Of a stretch of DNA of 64,000 nucleotides, positions 34,402-44,960 are shown one piece after another. The stretch is taken from the NCBI GenBank assembly GCA_002104905.1, contig MCFE01000022.1, positions 171,240 to 235,239 on the forward strand, read 5' to 3'. The position numbers and the translations under genes were made by a program. The notes beneath the pieces were generated by a model that saw only the letters and a list, made by a program, of their open reading frames with translations, did not search any database and was not told the origin of the DNA. Each line of letters begins with the position of its first letter. The first letter of the stretch is position 1. This DNA is from Basidiobolus meristosporus CBS 931.73 (lineage: Eukaryota; Basidiobolomycota; Basidiobolomycetes; Basidiobolales; Basidiobolaceae).

Positions 34402-35013
34402 TTAATTGGCCTGACTCAAGCGAGTGTGCTCCTCAATATCAAGCGCATCCCAAGGGTAAACGATCCACTTATCCTCAACATTTTCAGCGGCAAAGTAGGA
34501 GTCCTTCATGATGTACTCGGGGAGATCACGCTTCTTGGGCTTCAACTTGTTGTGGATCACAAAAATTCCGATCTTGGTTTCTTTGTCACTAAGCTCAGGG
34601 TGCTCCTTCTTTTGCTCCTCGATATCCTTCATCAACTCTCTGACAGCAAAGCTCAATGTTTGACGGGTGTCGTCTACCTCGTCAACAATAAGGATACGGC
34701 GGCCTACAAGGATAGGGCTAGCAGCACCTTGGAAGTCCAACCATTGGGTTTTTTGAACTTGAGGCTCGTTGTCTTCGCCAGCGGCAGTAAGCTCCTCAAT
34801 CTCTTCATAAAGAGAGAGACCGATGGCCTGAATGTGGATGTTCTTCTTGTTGGGCTTCTTCAAGAAAGTACGCAAAATACGGGCAGGGATGAAGCCGCCA
34901 CCACCAATGGCCACAAGAAGCTCAGGGTCAAACTCCAAAATCTGGGGAACAGTCTCCTTGATGGAAGTATGGATTTGGTTGTAGCTAATGTGTGTCTTGA
35001 CTGGAGCGGACAT
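34402..35013 (-). CDS. HPT1: Hypoxanthine-guanine phosphoribosyltransferase
   Basis: Purine salvage: transfers the phosphoribosyl group of PRPP to hypoxanthine or guanine. 203 residues, single exon, matching yeast Hpt1 in length and layout. The PRPP-binding loop is ILIVDEVDDTRQTL (107-120). IGGGGFIPARILRTFL (36-51), WLDF, and the C-terminal DKWIVYPWDALDIEEHTR complete the active site. The yeast-type family also includes Xpt1 (xanthine), but the SYNQIH opening and PWDALDI ending favour Hpt1. No oddities. Confidence 0.93.
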   Translation of the reverse strand: MSAPVKTHISYNQIHTSIKETVPQILEFDPELLVAIGGGGFIPARILRTFLKKPNKKNIHIQAIGLSLYEEIEELTAAGEDNEPQVQKTQWLDFQGAASPILVGRRILIVDEVDDTRQTLSFAVRELMKDIEEQKKEHPELSDKETKIGIFVIHNKLKPKKRDLPEYIMKDSYFAAENVEDKWIVYPWDALDIEEHTRLSQAN

Positions 35014-35649
35014 GCTGGCGAACGGCTAAGGAACTACGTCGAGGTGGAAAGCAGTTGGATGAAAAAGCTTGGGCCAAATATCTCAAAATATGTGCATGGA
35101 AAAAAAAGATTTTTCACGTTTCGCGACCAACCATTATTGAAGTTTCTGGGAGCGAATTTAAATACCCCATTTGACAAGGAAATTATCCTGGTGCTCAAAT
35201 TGCCATAGCATATAGCGCAGAATCCCATCCACGCAGGTCCTCGGCTCAATTTTCAATGCGTCAATCCTATGGATAAATGCAGCATCAGAGCTTGTTTGAT
35301 TATCGCAATTATGCGAAGTCACAGATGTAAGTCACTAGTGCTATTTTGTTAAAGCTCCTCACCGAATACACCCGATCACATCTTGATCTGACAGTACACT
35401 CTTGAGGTGTCCGGTGTTCGGACCTACTTGATAATGCTAAAAGTCATTAAGATTTAATACTTAGATTTATCCCAGTTTTATACAATTTGTATTTTTGGGT
35501 GGCCAGCCAAATTTGTCCTACATTTCTGAGCAGACAATTAATTAATCAATAATACTCATTGGGATTATCCATTCACTATTCGTAATTTGCTCACACCCAC
35601 CCTCAAGAGGCTAGTTTTTGTTCAGAGAGGGGAAGTAACTTGAGTTAAG
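35014..35649. other. Divergent intergenic region of HPT1 and MCU
   Basis: About 640 bp, AT-rich, presumed shared promoter region. No gene. Confidence 0.5.
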
Positions 35650-36931
35650 ATGCAAGCGAGACTCTTCAACTATTCTTCAGGAATTCTACGAGGCATAACC
35701 CGTGGTTATTTAAACAAACCACTTCCTCCTTCAGCACCCCTAAACCAATATAGAAGACTATTCCACCTCCTTCCTCAACATAGGTCTCCTGTCAACCCCA
35801 TCTTTCGAGCCAATACATTTAGTAAAGCCTGGTTTACCAACGGGGGCAAAAAGTATAACGAAAAGGTCGGCCACTTGAAGCCTGAAGAGCGGGACCAGGC
35901 CGAATTTATCACAGATGGGGAAGGTGGTCAGGTAGCAATGGGTATGTCAACCAATAGGGATTTTCGAGACCTTTATTCACTCCCCATATATTTTAGGCTA
36001 CCTTGACTTCGACACTTACAACGGAAATCCCAGGTTCTTTTTACCGGTGCCGACTCCCAACTCCAAGCAACCCGAAGCTTGCATCTATGCTGCTGGATTT
36101 CACTTTGCCTGTATCAACCATCAGCCAACAAATCAAAGAGGAGTACCCAGAGATTGAGAAGGTCTCCATTCACGAAGCTCTGCATGGCTTGAAGATTGGT
36201 GATGACTGGACGAAAAGCTTTCAAGTGGATGACCTGATTCGAACAGCAACCCGTGGAGATGCCAAAGGGTTTCTCGTCTTGGTGGATAACGAAAAAATCT
36301 TCGTTAAAATTCCAACCTTTGACGGTAAGGGCTTCTGGGCACCGCTCTTTGAACAGTTTTCTGAAATAGGAAATGTTGCACTTTTTGTAGAACGAGCGGC
36401 AGGTTTAGTCAGACACCATAACTATCTGCTCTCTAGAATCGACCCCATGTCAACCCTTAAAAAGACCTTGGACAAACAGGCTCAAACAGCTTCGTTGGTG
36501 TTGGCTACTGGAAGCTTTACTGGTTTGGTCGCTTATGTCGCAGTCATGGTAACTCAAGAACGGAATCTCTGTCCATCCAAATGCAATAACACGCTTTATA
36601 GGCACGTTTAACCTGGTGGGATTACGGATGGGATGGTAAGGCAGTTTTTTCATGGGTTCCTAGTGGCACGCGAATCTAAAGTACCTTCTCTACAGTCATG
36701 GAGCCAGTTGCATACTTCACTAGTATCGGAATGGGTATTGTTGGGTACTTGTACTTCCTAATCACAAAGCGAGAGTACACGTATGAGGCATTGGCACATT
36801 ATGCAGTATCCCAGAGACAGATGAGGTTGTACATCAAACACGGGCTGGACATCAATCAGTACCAGTCGCTGGTAAGTGAGGCCAAAGAGTTGGAGCGTCG
36901 GATCGAGGATGTCCGTGACGATTACGATTGA
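35650..36931 (+). CDS. MCU: Mitochondrial calcium uniporter pore subunit
   Basis: Forms the Ca2+ channel of the inner mitochondrial membrane. Four exons: 35650-35931, 35997-36548, 36602-36635 (34 nt), 36696-36931; 367 residues in unbroken frame. The N-terminus (MQARLFNYSSGILRGITRGY) is basic and amphipathic, as for mitochondrial import. Soluble domain, then TM1 (about TASLVLATGSFTGLVAYVAV) and the selectivity loop WWDYGWDVMEP. The loop has the WDxxEP acid pair with Val in place of the common Ile of DIME. TM2 (YFTSIGMGIVGYLYFLI) and a C-terminal coiled coil ending RRIEDVRDDYD follow. The intron splits the Val codon of the filter. No MICU or EMRE gene is visible in this window. Confidence 0.92.
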
Positions 36932-37358
36932 GGAGCCTTAAGAGTCTTAGATTACGATCAACTAATATCCATAACAAGAGATGATTAATAAAATCCAAGC
37001 CTGATGTTAGCAAATGGTTGGAGTTTCCCCTAGCGTTGCTAGCAAAATTGGTCGGTTTGAGGAGGCTTGCCATTTGAGGGATCGTAGGTCTCACATCAGA
37101 AGCCAACCTACGAGACACCGGTCTATGGAAACGTAGGAAAATCTACTGGCTGCTCTAGCCTTGAACACGCAGTCTATATACCTGTTCATTTAACATCAAT
37201 TAATCTTGCTCAATTCACAAGGTTTCTTATGCCGGGATGGCCTTGAAATACCTGATACTTTTAATATATTGTTTTTCAGGGGCTCTGGCCAGAAAGCACT
37301 GCTTTACTCCATGAAACTTATCAGCTCGTTCAAGCGGAAGTAGATGGCTGATCACAAG
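36932..37358. other. Intergenic
   Basis: 3' flank of MCU and promoter of the aquaporin. The last 80 bp are repeated in decayed form near 39245-39330. Confidence 0.5.
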
Positions 37359-37366
37359 TATAAATA
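37359..37366 (+). promoter_or_regulatory. TATA box of the aquaglyceroporin gene
   Basis: TATAAATA, 69 bp upstream of the ATG at 37428. Its position inside the longer possible frame (from 37344) argues for the downstream start. The element is retained as TATAAGTA in the duplicated relic near 39298. Confidence 0.5.
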
Positions 37367-37427
37367 TGGATGTTCGACGCAAGCATCGACAAGCCTTCCC
37401 TGCTATAGTCATCTAATAACTGAAGGA

Positions 37428-38252
37428 ATGTCAGAAATTGAAGCTGGGCAGCACACTGAGCACGACAGTCTTCTGGGCAACCGGTCACAAGCACTCAACA
37501 AATGGGACCATTTCAAATCAGAGCACAAGCCAGCTTTGGCGGAGTTTCTTGGCACATTCGTCCTAGTTCTTTTTGGATTAGGGGTTAACGCACAGAACAC
37601 ATTCAATTCGGGTGCTTCAGAAAGTGCTTACTTGAGCAATAACATTGGCTGGGGGTTAGGCCTGGCTGCTGGTATCTATGTGTCAGGTGGGGTCTCTGGC
37701 GGACATCTTAATCCTGCAGTGACGGTCGCCATGGCCTATCTACGCAAATTTTCCTGGAATCGAGTGTTGAGTTACATCGTGGCGCAATTTTTCGGTGCGT
37801 TTCTAGCTGCCGTGGTTGTTTACCATGTTTACAGCCCTGCGTTTGCTGAGTTGGATGAGAACAAGGCTTCGCTAGCATTTGCTGGGATATTTGCTACCTA
37901 TCCTCAACCATTTAATACTATTGGCTCAGCATTCTTTGCCGAATTTGTTGGCACTGCTGCACTAACTTTAGGGATTTTTGCTATCACTGATGAGCGTAAC
38001 AACCAGGGTAAAGGCTATGTTGCCCTGGCTATTGGATTGCATTTGACAGCAGTTGGGATCAGCTTGGGATGGATGACCGGATACGCATTGAACCCTGCCC
38101 GTGATTTTGCTCCCCGCCTGTTCACCGCGTTATACGGTTGGGGGTGGCAAGTTTTCTACGCTCATAGCTACTATTTCTGGGTCCCTGTAGTCGCACCCTA
38201 TGTAGGTGGTGTTGCAGGTGGTGTCCTGTACAATTTGTTTATCCTTTCATAA
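37428..38252 (+). CDS. Aquaglyceroporin (MIP family)
   Basis: Channel for glycerol and water in a plasma or internal membrane. 274 residues from the ATG at 37428; an upstream in-frame ATG at 37344 would add 28 poorly protein-like residues and overlaps the TATA box, so I prefer 37428. Six membrane helices and two pore half-helices, with both NPA boxes: SGGHLNPAVT and ALNPARDFAPRL. The Asp after NPAR is the classic mark of glycerol facilitators rather than strict water channels. It heads a duplicated block: decayed copies of its 3' half lie before each of the two downstream SRPBCC copies. Confidence 0.93.
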   Translation: MSEIEAGQHTEHDSLLGNRSQALNKWDHFKSEHKPALAEFLGTFVLVLFGLGVNAQNTFNSGASESAYLSNNIGWGLGLAAGIYVSGGVSGGHLNPAVTVAMAYLRKFSWNRVLSYIVAQFFGAFLAAVVVYHVYSPAFAELDENKASLAFAGIFATYPQPFNTIGSAFFAEFVGTAALTLGIFAITDERNNQGKGYVALAIGLHLTAVGISLGWMTGYALNPARDFAPRLFTALYGWGWQVFYAHSYYFWVPVVAPYVGGVAGGVLYNLFILS

Positions 38253-38398
38253 CCGTAATCACATTCGAATCTATACAACAGTAAATAAATCACAGGTTCT
38301 GGATGTATGTAGTCTACAAGCCGTGCGAGTAATCCCTGTGTGATACTGAAAAGAGATACCTGAAGCACTCCCATATTCTGATGAGAGCTACTCCGGGC

Positions 38399-38435
38399 TA
38401 TAAGAAGTCGAACACACCGCAGACAATATGCAACC
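38399..38435 (+). promoter_or_regulatory. TATA box and three-codon upstream ORF of SRPBCC copy 1
   Basis: TATAAG (38399-38404) lies only 37 bp before the ATG. Between them, ATGCAACCATGA (from 38428) forms a Met-Gln-Pro-stop ORF whose stop overlaps the main ATG (ATGA). The same layout recurs at copies 2 and 3. Confidence 0.4.
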
Positions 38436-39068
38436 ATGAATCTATCACTTCGCCTACTAACCTTCGCCATCGCCTTGCAAGTGAGCTTCGTGCTCACAGC
38501 TGCGCAGTCAAGCTCTGAGTATCGCCCGGTCCATGTCACCCATAGTGTGGAGTATGATTCACCTATTGATGATATATGGGTGTTTTTCGCTCGCTTTGAT
38601 TCTATCTCGAAATGGGACACAAATTTTATCAGCTCATGTCTCGTTGAAGCGCCATTTTCCGAGTCGTTTAAGAGCTCAACCGGCGAGTGCTTGATCCGCT
38701 ACAACCGGAACACTCCAGTTGGCAGCATCCGTGATCTGTCTGTGAAGGACAAACACGTATATGAGCAACTTTTGGTCTCGGACGCGGGTGAACATAGAAT
38801 CTCCTATCAACAGTTTAGATATCCCGAATCCCGGATCAGCCTTAGCCCACTCCCTGCAAGGTTCATTCACGAATACACGAATGTAAATTTGTATGCAAAA
38901 GCCCTGAATCGCACCAAAGTAATCTGGTCAGCATCCCTGCGCTCAGAAAAGCCTGCAGATTTGTATGATGCATACAAGAGTGTATATACTCGCGCAGGAG
39001 AGGGGATCAGAAAGACAGTTCAGATGCTCAAGGAAAGAAATATCCGCCCTATAGATTACTTGCAATAA
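38436..39068 (+). CDS. Secreted SRPBCC-like protein, tandem copy 1
   Basis: 210 residues, single exon, intact. Signal peptide MNLSLRLLTFAIALQVSFVL, then a domain that reads like the SRPBCC/polyketide-cyclase (START-like) fold. Its features are VEYDSPIDDIWVFFARFDSI with SKWD (the usual VW..v.DF..W opening), GECLIRY, KDKHVYEQLL, HRISYQQFRYP, and the final long helix RAGEGIRKTVQMLKERN. Such folds bind hydrophobic ligands, but secretion with this fold is unusual and the ligand is unknown. First of three tandem copies. The fold assignment is inference from pattern, not a named family match. Confidence 0.75.
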   Translation: MNLSLRLLTFAIALQVSFVLTAAQSSSEYRPVHVTHSVEYDSPIDDIWVFFARFDSISKWDTNFISSCLVEAPFSESFKSSTGECLIRYNRNTPVGSIRDLSVKDKHVYEQLLVSDAGEHRISYQQFRYPESRISLSPLPARFIHEYTNVNLYAKALNRTKVIWSASLRSEKPADLYDAYKSVYTRAGEGIRKTVQMLKERNIRPIDYLQ

Positions 39069-39278
39069 ATACCAAGTACATACTCTCGTACTCACATTTA
39101 CGTGCTAACAATAAGTTCGGGCATATTTAGCTTATTCTAGACAGTATCTAATCGAAATGTATGGCACACTGTTTACTATTTATGATCTCTCTGTAGCTTA
39201 GGGAGTGGATCCTGTTGTTCTATAAAAGCGTGAAGTCTGAGGATTTCGAATGAAGCATATCGACTCGTCCAAGCTGAC

Positions 39279-39585
39279 GTAGATGGCTGATCACAAGTAT
39301 AAGTATGCATGTTCGACGTAAGCATAGATAGACCTTTACTGACTGATGAGCGTAACAGGGTAAAGTGTATGTCGCCCTGGCTTTTGGATCACATTTAATA
39401 GCAGCCGAGATCAGCTTGGGATGGATGACCGGATATGCACTGCTCCTCGCCTGTTCACTGCATTATACGGTTGAGAGTGACAAGTTTCTATGCTCATAGC
39501 TACTATTTCTGGGTCCCTGTAGTCGCACCCTATGTAGGTGGTATTGGAAGTGGTGTCCTGTACAATCTACTTATCCTCTCCTAAT
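39279..39585 (+). pseudogene. Decayed aquaporin fragment in the duplicated block
   Basis: The opening (AGATGGCTGATCACAAGTAT) and the last third of the aquaglyceroporin gene are recognisable, including the stretch for ITDER and for YFWVPVVAPYVGG. The middle is deleted and so is the second NPARD box; single-base changes break the frame. It shows that the duplicated unit was aquaporin plus SRPBCC gene, with the second aquaporin lost. Confidence 0.85.
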
Positions 39586-39767
39586 GGTAATCACATTCGA
39601 ATCTATACAATAGTAAATAAATCACAGGTTCTGGATGTATGTAGTCTACAAGCCGTGCGAGTAATCCCTGTGTGATACTGAAAAGGGATACCTGAAGCAC
39701 TCCCATATTCTGATGAGAGCTACTCCGGGCTATAAGAAGTCGAACACACCGCAGACAATATGCAACC

Positions 39768-40396
39768 ATGAATCTATCACTTCGCCTACTAACCTTCGCC
39801 ATCGCCTTGCAAGTGAGCTTCGTGCTCACAACTGCGCAGTCAAGCTCTGAGTATCGCCCGGTCCATGTCACCCATAGTGTGGAGTATGATTCACCTATTG
39901 ATGATATATGGGTGTTTTTCGCTCGCTTTGATTCAAACTCTAAATGGGATACAAACCTTATCAGCTCATGTCTCGTTGAAGCGCCATTTTCCGAGTCGTT
40001 TAAGAGCTCAACCGGCGAGTGCTTGATCGCTACAACAGGAACACTCCAGTTGGCAGCATCCGTGATCTGTCTGTGAAGGACAAACACGTATATGAGCGAC
40101 TTTTGTTTTTGGATGAAAGCGAGTACAAAATCTCCTATCAACAGTTTAGATATCCCGAATCCCGGATCAGCCTTAGCCCATTTCCTGTACGATTCATTCA
40201 CGAATACACGAATGTAAATTTGTACGCAAAAGCCCTGAATCGCACCAAAGTAATCTGGTCAGCATCCCTGCGCTCAGATAAACCCGCAGATGTGTACGAT
40301 GCATTCAGCGGCGTATATACTCGTGCAGGGGAGGGAATCGGAAAACTTGTGCAGACGCTGAAACAAAGAAATATCCGCCCCATAGATTACCTATAA
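39768..40396 (+). CDS. Secreted SRPBCC-like protein, tandem copy 2 (one-base frameshift as assembled)
   Basis: Nearly identical to copy 1 through signal peptide and first half. At about 40027 one C is missing (TTGATCGC against TTGATCCGC in copies 1 and 3), shifting the frame and giving a stop at 40076. The second half is intact in the next frame to 40396 (KDKHVYERLL through RNIRPIDYL). TATAAG at 39731-39736 and the ATGCAACCATGA leader are preserved. Either a pseudogene or a sequencing indel; the downstream half carries no other lesion. Confidence 0.75.
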
Positions 40397-40654
40397 TAAT
40401 CACCAAATACACTCTCACACCGACATTTACGTGCTAATGGCCATCTTCTAAGCCACTAATAATAAAGAAGCATCAAATCTAGGCATTTTTGGTGTTTTCT
40501 AGCAGCACTAGCTGTTATCCGATCTCTTGTTACTGCCGTTCCACAAAAGAGTGAAGCCTGAGGGGTTTTAATCATTCCGCCTATATTCAACATATGTGGA
40601 AAGGGGTTATGAACATGAACCAAGAGTCAACGTAGTCTCCTCAGATAATTGGTC

Positions 40655-40705
40655 ATAGCAGGTGGTGTCCTGCGCAATTTGTTTATTCTTCAACAGCACC
40701 TAGCA
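40655..40705 (+). pseudogene. Short aquaporin 3'-end relic before copy 3
   Basis: About 45 bp (AGGTGGTGTCCTGCGCAATT and onward) match the end of the aquaglyceroporin gene (GGVLYNLFIL). It marks the third duplicated unit. Confidence 0.6.
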
Positions 40706-40877
40706 TCGTAAGCGTGATCATAACTATACAGTAATAAATAAATCACACGTTGAGGAGTGCTTCCGTGTGATATTGAAAAGGGATTGCTGGAGTACACTCG
40801 TGCACTGACGAGACCTACTTGCGACACTACTACCTTAAGCTATAAGAAGTAGAATACACCACAGACAATATGCAATC

Positions 40878-41510
40878 ATGAATCTATCCCCTCGCCTACT
40901 AACCTTCGCCATCGCCTTGCAAGTGAGCTTCGTATTCACCGCTGCGCAATCGAGCCCTGAGTATCGTCCAGTCTATGTCACCCATAGTGTGGAGTATGAT
41001 TCACCTATTGATGATATATGGGTGTTTTTCGCTCGCTTTGATTCCATCTCGAAATGGGAAACAAATCTGATCAGCTCATGTCTCGTTGAAGAGCCATTTT
41101 CCGAGTCGTTTAAGAGCTCAACTGGCGAGTGTTTGATCCGCTACAACAGGAACACTCCAGTTGGCAGTATCCGTGATCTGTCAGTTAGGGACAAACATGT
41201 ATATGAGCAACTTCTGCTCCTGGACAAGAACGAGTACAAAATCTCCTATCAGCAATTGAGATATCCCGAATCCCGGATCGACCTTAGCCCATTCCCCGCA
41301 GGGCTAATACACGAATACACGAATGTAAATTTGTATGCAAAAGGTCTGAATCGCACCAAAGCAATCTGGTCAGCATCCCTGCGCTCAGATAAACCCGCAG
41401 AAGTGTACAATACATTCAAGGGCGTATATACTCGCGCAGGAGAGGGACTAAGAAATACAGTCCAGATGCTCAAGGAAAGAAATATCCGCCCTATAGATTA
41501 CTTGCAATAA
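40878..41510 (+). CDS. Secreted SRPBCC-like protein, tandem copy 3
   Basis: 210 residues, intact. Same architecture as copy 1, with scattered substitutions (for example SPEYRPVYVTHS, KWETNLISS, FPAGLIHEYTNV). Most variation lies in the region for residues 105-150, while the signal peptide and the IDDIWVFFARFDSI block are unchanged. TATAAG at 40841-40846 sits 37 bp before the ATG, and ATGCAATCATGA makes the same three-codon upstream ORF. The downstream flank (TTCCATAAAAGAGCGAAG region, about 41640) resembles the flank of copy 2, so the duplication unit includes 3' DNA. Confidence 0.8.
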   Translation: MNLSPRLLTFAIALQVSFVFTAAQSSPEYRPVYVTHSVEYDSPIDDIWVFFARFDSISKWETNLISSCLVEEPFSESFKSSTGECLIRYNRNTPVGSIRDLSVRDKHVYEQLLLLDKNEYKISYQQLRYPESRIDLSPFPAGLIHEYTNVNLYAKGLNRTKAIWSASLRSDKPAEVYNTFKGVYTRAGEGLRNTVQMLKERNIRPIDYLQ

Positions 41511-41989
41511 ACACTGAATACACACATTTGCATTGACAATTACGAGCTAATGGCCCTCCTCTAAGCCACCGGTATAAAGAGTGTAAACATTAAATCTCCT
41601 CAGCAGCGATATTGGCTGTTTTTCGATCTCTTATTGCTGCCGTTCCATAAAAGAGCGAAGTCTGAGGATTTTTAATCATTCTGCATATATTCAACATATT
41701 TGGGAAGCAGTTATGAATATGAACCAAAAGTTAATGGGGCTTCCTCAGATAATTGGCCTGGGGTAGAACTAAAGAACCTGATATTTGTAATCAATTACTA
41801 CTTTAGTCGGAAATGAGTCAAATTTCGCCAAATGAAGATCCTTTAAACCTGTTCAAATCAGCTCTGACTCATGGTTAACCGAAAAATTGATCCCAGAAAG
41901 GCGCAGTTTTTCCTTTTCACTCTTATATTCTTTGTACTCAGATCAAACAATACTTGCCCAAGCGCACTAACTTTCAGTTAATTGTCAAG
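41511..41989. other. Intergenic
   Basis: Left half is repeat flank of the SRPBCC array (about 41640-41760, similar to 40541-40650); right half is the CIA2 promoter. Confidence 0.5.
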
Positions 41990-42601
41990 ATGCCAGGTCC
42001 CAATCTCATCAACGCCAATCCTGTCATTCATACACCAAAAGCTCAGTTGGAGAGAGTCTTTCGCATTGAAGAAGAGGACGAATCCGTTCATGACCTTTTC
42101 GATCAACAGGAAATCTATGGTAAATGCCTGAGCACATTTCCATTTATCTGAAGAGACCTGCTAATCTGAAACCTACATGATAGAGCTCATCAGAAACATT
42201 AACGACCCAGAGCACCCTTTGACTTTGGAGCAACTGAACGTTGTTCAACCAGATCATGTTCATATCGATGATGCCGGCAACTCAGTTTTGGTGGAATTTA
42301 CCCCAACTATCCCACATTGTTCCATGGCAACCCTGATTGGACTTTGTATTCGAGTGAGACTGCTTCGCTCGCTTCCTGAGCGCTTCAAGATCGATATTTC
42401 CGTACGTGAGGGAACGCATCAAAGCGAAGTAGCTGGTAAATATCCGTTTGCCTTGGCTATTTCTTGATGTCTCGCTAACCTGAGAATCTATTTCTACTTG
42501 CAGTCAACAAGCAACTGAATGACAAAGAGAGAGTAGCAGCAGCTTTGGAGAATTCCCACCTCCTTGAGGTGGTCAACCAATGTCTTGCATCAGCCCTCTA
42601 G
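41990..42601 (+). CDS. CIA2: Cytosolic Fe-S assembly factor of the MIP18 (FAM96B) family
   Basis: Targeting subunit of the cytosolic Fe-S assembly (CIA) complex, which delivers clusters to nuclear and cytosolic enzymes such as DNA polymerases. Three exons: 41990-42119, 42184-42435, 42504-42601; 159 residues, canonical introns. The family's reactive Cys is in [20 protein letters not shown] (Cys89). [20 protein letters not shown] and the ending [14 protein letters not shown] match human CIAO2B closely. The start at 41990 gives [14 protein letters not shown], similar to other fungal orthologues. No oddities. Confidence 0.95.
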
Positions 42602-43767
42602 TCCACCATCCAAAAGCCCTTTCTGACTGCTTGCCATCGAAACTCTCGCATCTCTATTATCAATATTCCACGATTTATTTATTACTCGGTATACAGACTG
42701 ATCCGGAGCAAAACTCGAAAAACCGACCTAAACGCCAAAAATAGCTTTCAACAACCTAGGGGTAGTCTGATCACATCTTCGTCTTCGACTTGATAGCCAC
42801 TCAACCAGCGTTTCGAGGTAACTAGACACGAAACAAATCCCCTACCTTGAAGCGGAGTGAAACTTGTGTACAAATGTATTCACAATTTAATAAATTTCCT
42901 TGATACAATCTACGGACTGTTGACATTTAGGATGGGAACAATGCAGAAGGAGGGCCCAAGACTCATCATGTCATGCACAGAAGGGAGAAATTGCTTCGAA
43001 TAAGATTTGCTAGCAACCTTCACTACAGTCGTCTGATTATTGCTTGTGGCGCAAGTTCAGACCACGCGGAGTAACATCCTTGAAACCGGTTTGTAGGTGG
43101 AAAGCATGGGTGGTTTGGGATTCTGATGTAAATGGGAAACAAGGGGTGCCTTGCTGATCACCATCTTCTACCACCACACTTCATCTGCAACTGCAACTGC
43201 AACTGCTACGCCAAAATGCTTGATTGCTTTGCCATGTTCACACCAACCGAATCGTCAAACAAGTACGAGGCTGGGATTAGATTGGTTTCTAAATTAGGAA
43301 CATTCCTACCAATTACCCGTTCCTTATCCATAGTGTACTAGTGTACAACCCACCAATGCCAGTCACGCCATATGTTGAATAACTGGAGAGCATTAGCAGC
43401 ATCGTTCTGCTGGTTTCATTGATGGATTATGTTGTAGTGCCAAATCGTGCCCAACAGCCTAATTACGAGATCTAGTTGCTTGAAGTGCCAATTCGCTATG
43501 ACTGGCTATATTTAAACATCCACTCTCTTGAGATTTGAGGGAAGAAATCGCTGGCAGAAAAGGGGCTCATAAAAATATCTGTTATATTGATTAGTTGTTT
43601 GGTGTGCGTGCCTCAACTCTGTCTGCATACTTATACATTCACCTCTCTGAGTACTGCGAGACGACGTTGTATAGTTTATTTAGCTCGGACAGCCCGGTCT
43701 CTTCCCTTCGAGGTTTTGTCTTGACTCCTCCACACACAGAGTACTTCAGCCGCCACGATATTCTAGT
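42602..43767. other. Intergenic, no gene supported
   Basis: About 1.17 kb. Contains a short CTGCAA microsatellite (about 43185-43205). Short ORFs show no family. Confidence 0.55.
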
Positions 43768-44960
43768 ATGGCCGAGCACAAAGGGGAACGAGATGCGTTC
43801 CAGCTTAGGTCCGTCAAGGTTCCTTTACCCCAGTCTGCCCTTTTACCCAACGCGAGCACCTATGCGACAGGCTCTTTCTCTTCAGGCCTAGGCTTGACTA
43901 TGGAGCCGGCCCCATTGTCCTTCGACGTATCTAGAGCCTCACACGCGCGTTCTATTACTCCCAAATTAACCTGCGATATTCCTCAGTACAGTGAGGCGGT
44001 ACACAGTCTATTAACACCAATCTATACGCCAGTGTCTTCGGTCCTGTTTACCGTCGGTTCTTACGGCGTATTACGGCCTCTAGGCTCTGGCTCGTTCTCG
44101 GAAGTGTTTCTCGCAGAGGATCCAGCAGAGATAGGGCGACTGGTTGCCTTGAAGATGGTGGAATTGAGTTGTGACCAGTCAATTAAGAAACTCATTTCGC
44201 GGGAAATTCAAATGCTCAAGGTAAGTCACGGCTCATAGCGTGAAGTTCTGCTCCCCCGTATCTTACCAAAACCAGGTATTGAACCATCCCAATGTGGTGG
44301 GTTTCTATGAATCCTTCGAAACTGAAAGCCACCACGTACTGGTTTTGGAGTATGTTGAAGATGGGGATCTATTCGACTATGTTGCCAATCATTCAAGCGA
44401 CAACTGTGAGGCCAGAGCAAAGATGATATTTCGACAACTAGTAGAAGGTTGGTATTAGCTAAGCTTATTCGGCACTTCCTTGTCTCACAACACAACCAGC
44501 GGTGGAATACCTTCACTCCAAGTGTATTTGTCATCGAGACTTGAAGTTGGAGAATGTTCTAATACACGAATCGCCGAACGGGACGGTGTCCGTTAAAGTT
44601 ACTGACCTCGGGCTTGCGGAGTTCATTAGGGACAACTCCATCTTAACGACCCGCTGTGGGTCAGAAGAGTATACCGCACCTGAGGTGATACTTGGGCATC
44701 CGTCTAACGGATTCAAGGCAGATGTGTGGTCGTTAGGGGTGATGCTATATACAATGTTGGTTGGGTGTTTACCATTCTCAATGGACGGCAGCCAGTCTCG
44801 AAGGAGTTTCTTTTACAGAATTGCTAATGCCGACTATCGATTGCCCCAAGATAGGCCCATTTCGCAAGAAGCTAAGGATATTCTAAGGGCAATATTGCAA
44901 AGCAATCTCGAGAAGCGTTTGGATGTGAAGGAAATCAAGAAGCACCCTTGGTTGAATTAA
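43768..44960 (+). CDS. Serine/threonine protein kinase, CAMK/Snf1-like
   Basis: Exons 43768-44220, 44276-44447, 44500-44960; 361 residues. About 100 poorly structured residues precede a kinase domain that fills the rest. Gly loop LGSGSFSEVFL (105-115), Lys129 in VALKMVEL, HPNVVGFYESF, hinge LEYVEDGDLFDYV, catalytic HRDLKLEN, CGSEEYTAPEV activation-segment end, and ADVWSLGVMLYTMLVG. The metal-binding DFG is DLG (VTDLGLAE), a change that many active kinases tolerate. No regulatory domain follows the catalytic domain. Substrate unknown. The HPNVV and GDLFDYV features favour the CAMK group. Confidence 0.88.

Noticed and set aside
35932-35996. Apparent frameshift at the start of MCU exon 2
   Set aside because: Using the donor GTAGCA at 35932 rather than GTATGT further on gives a clean in-frame junction.
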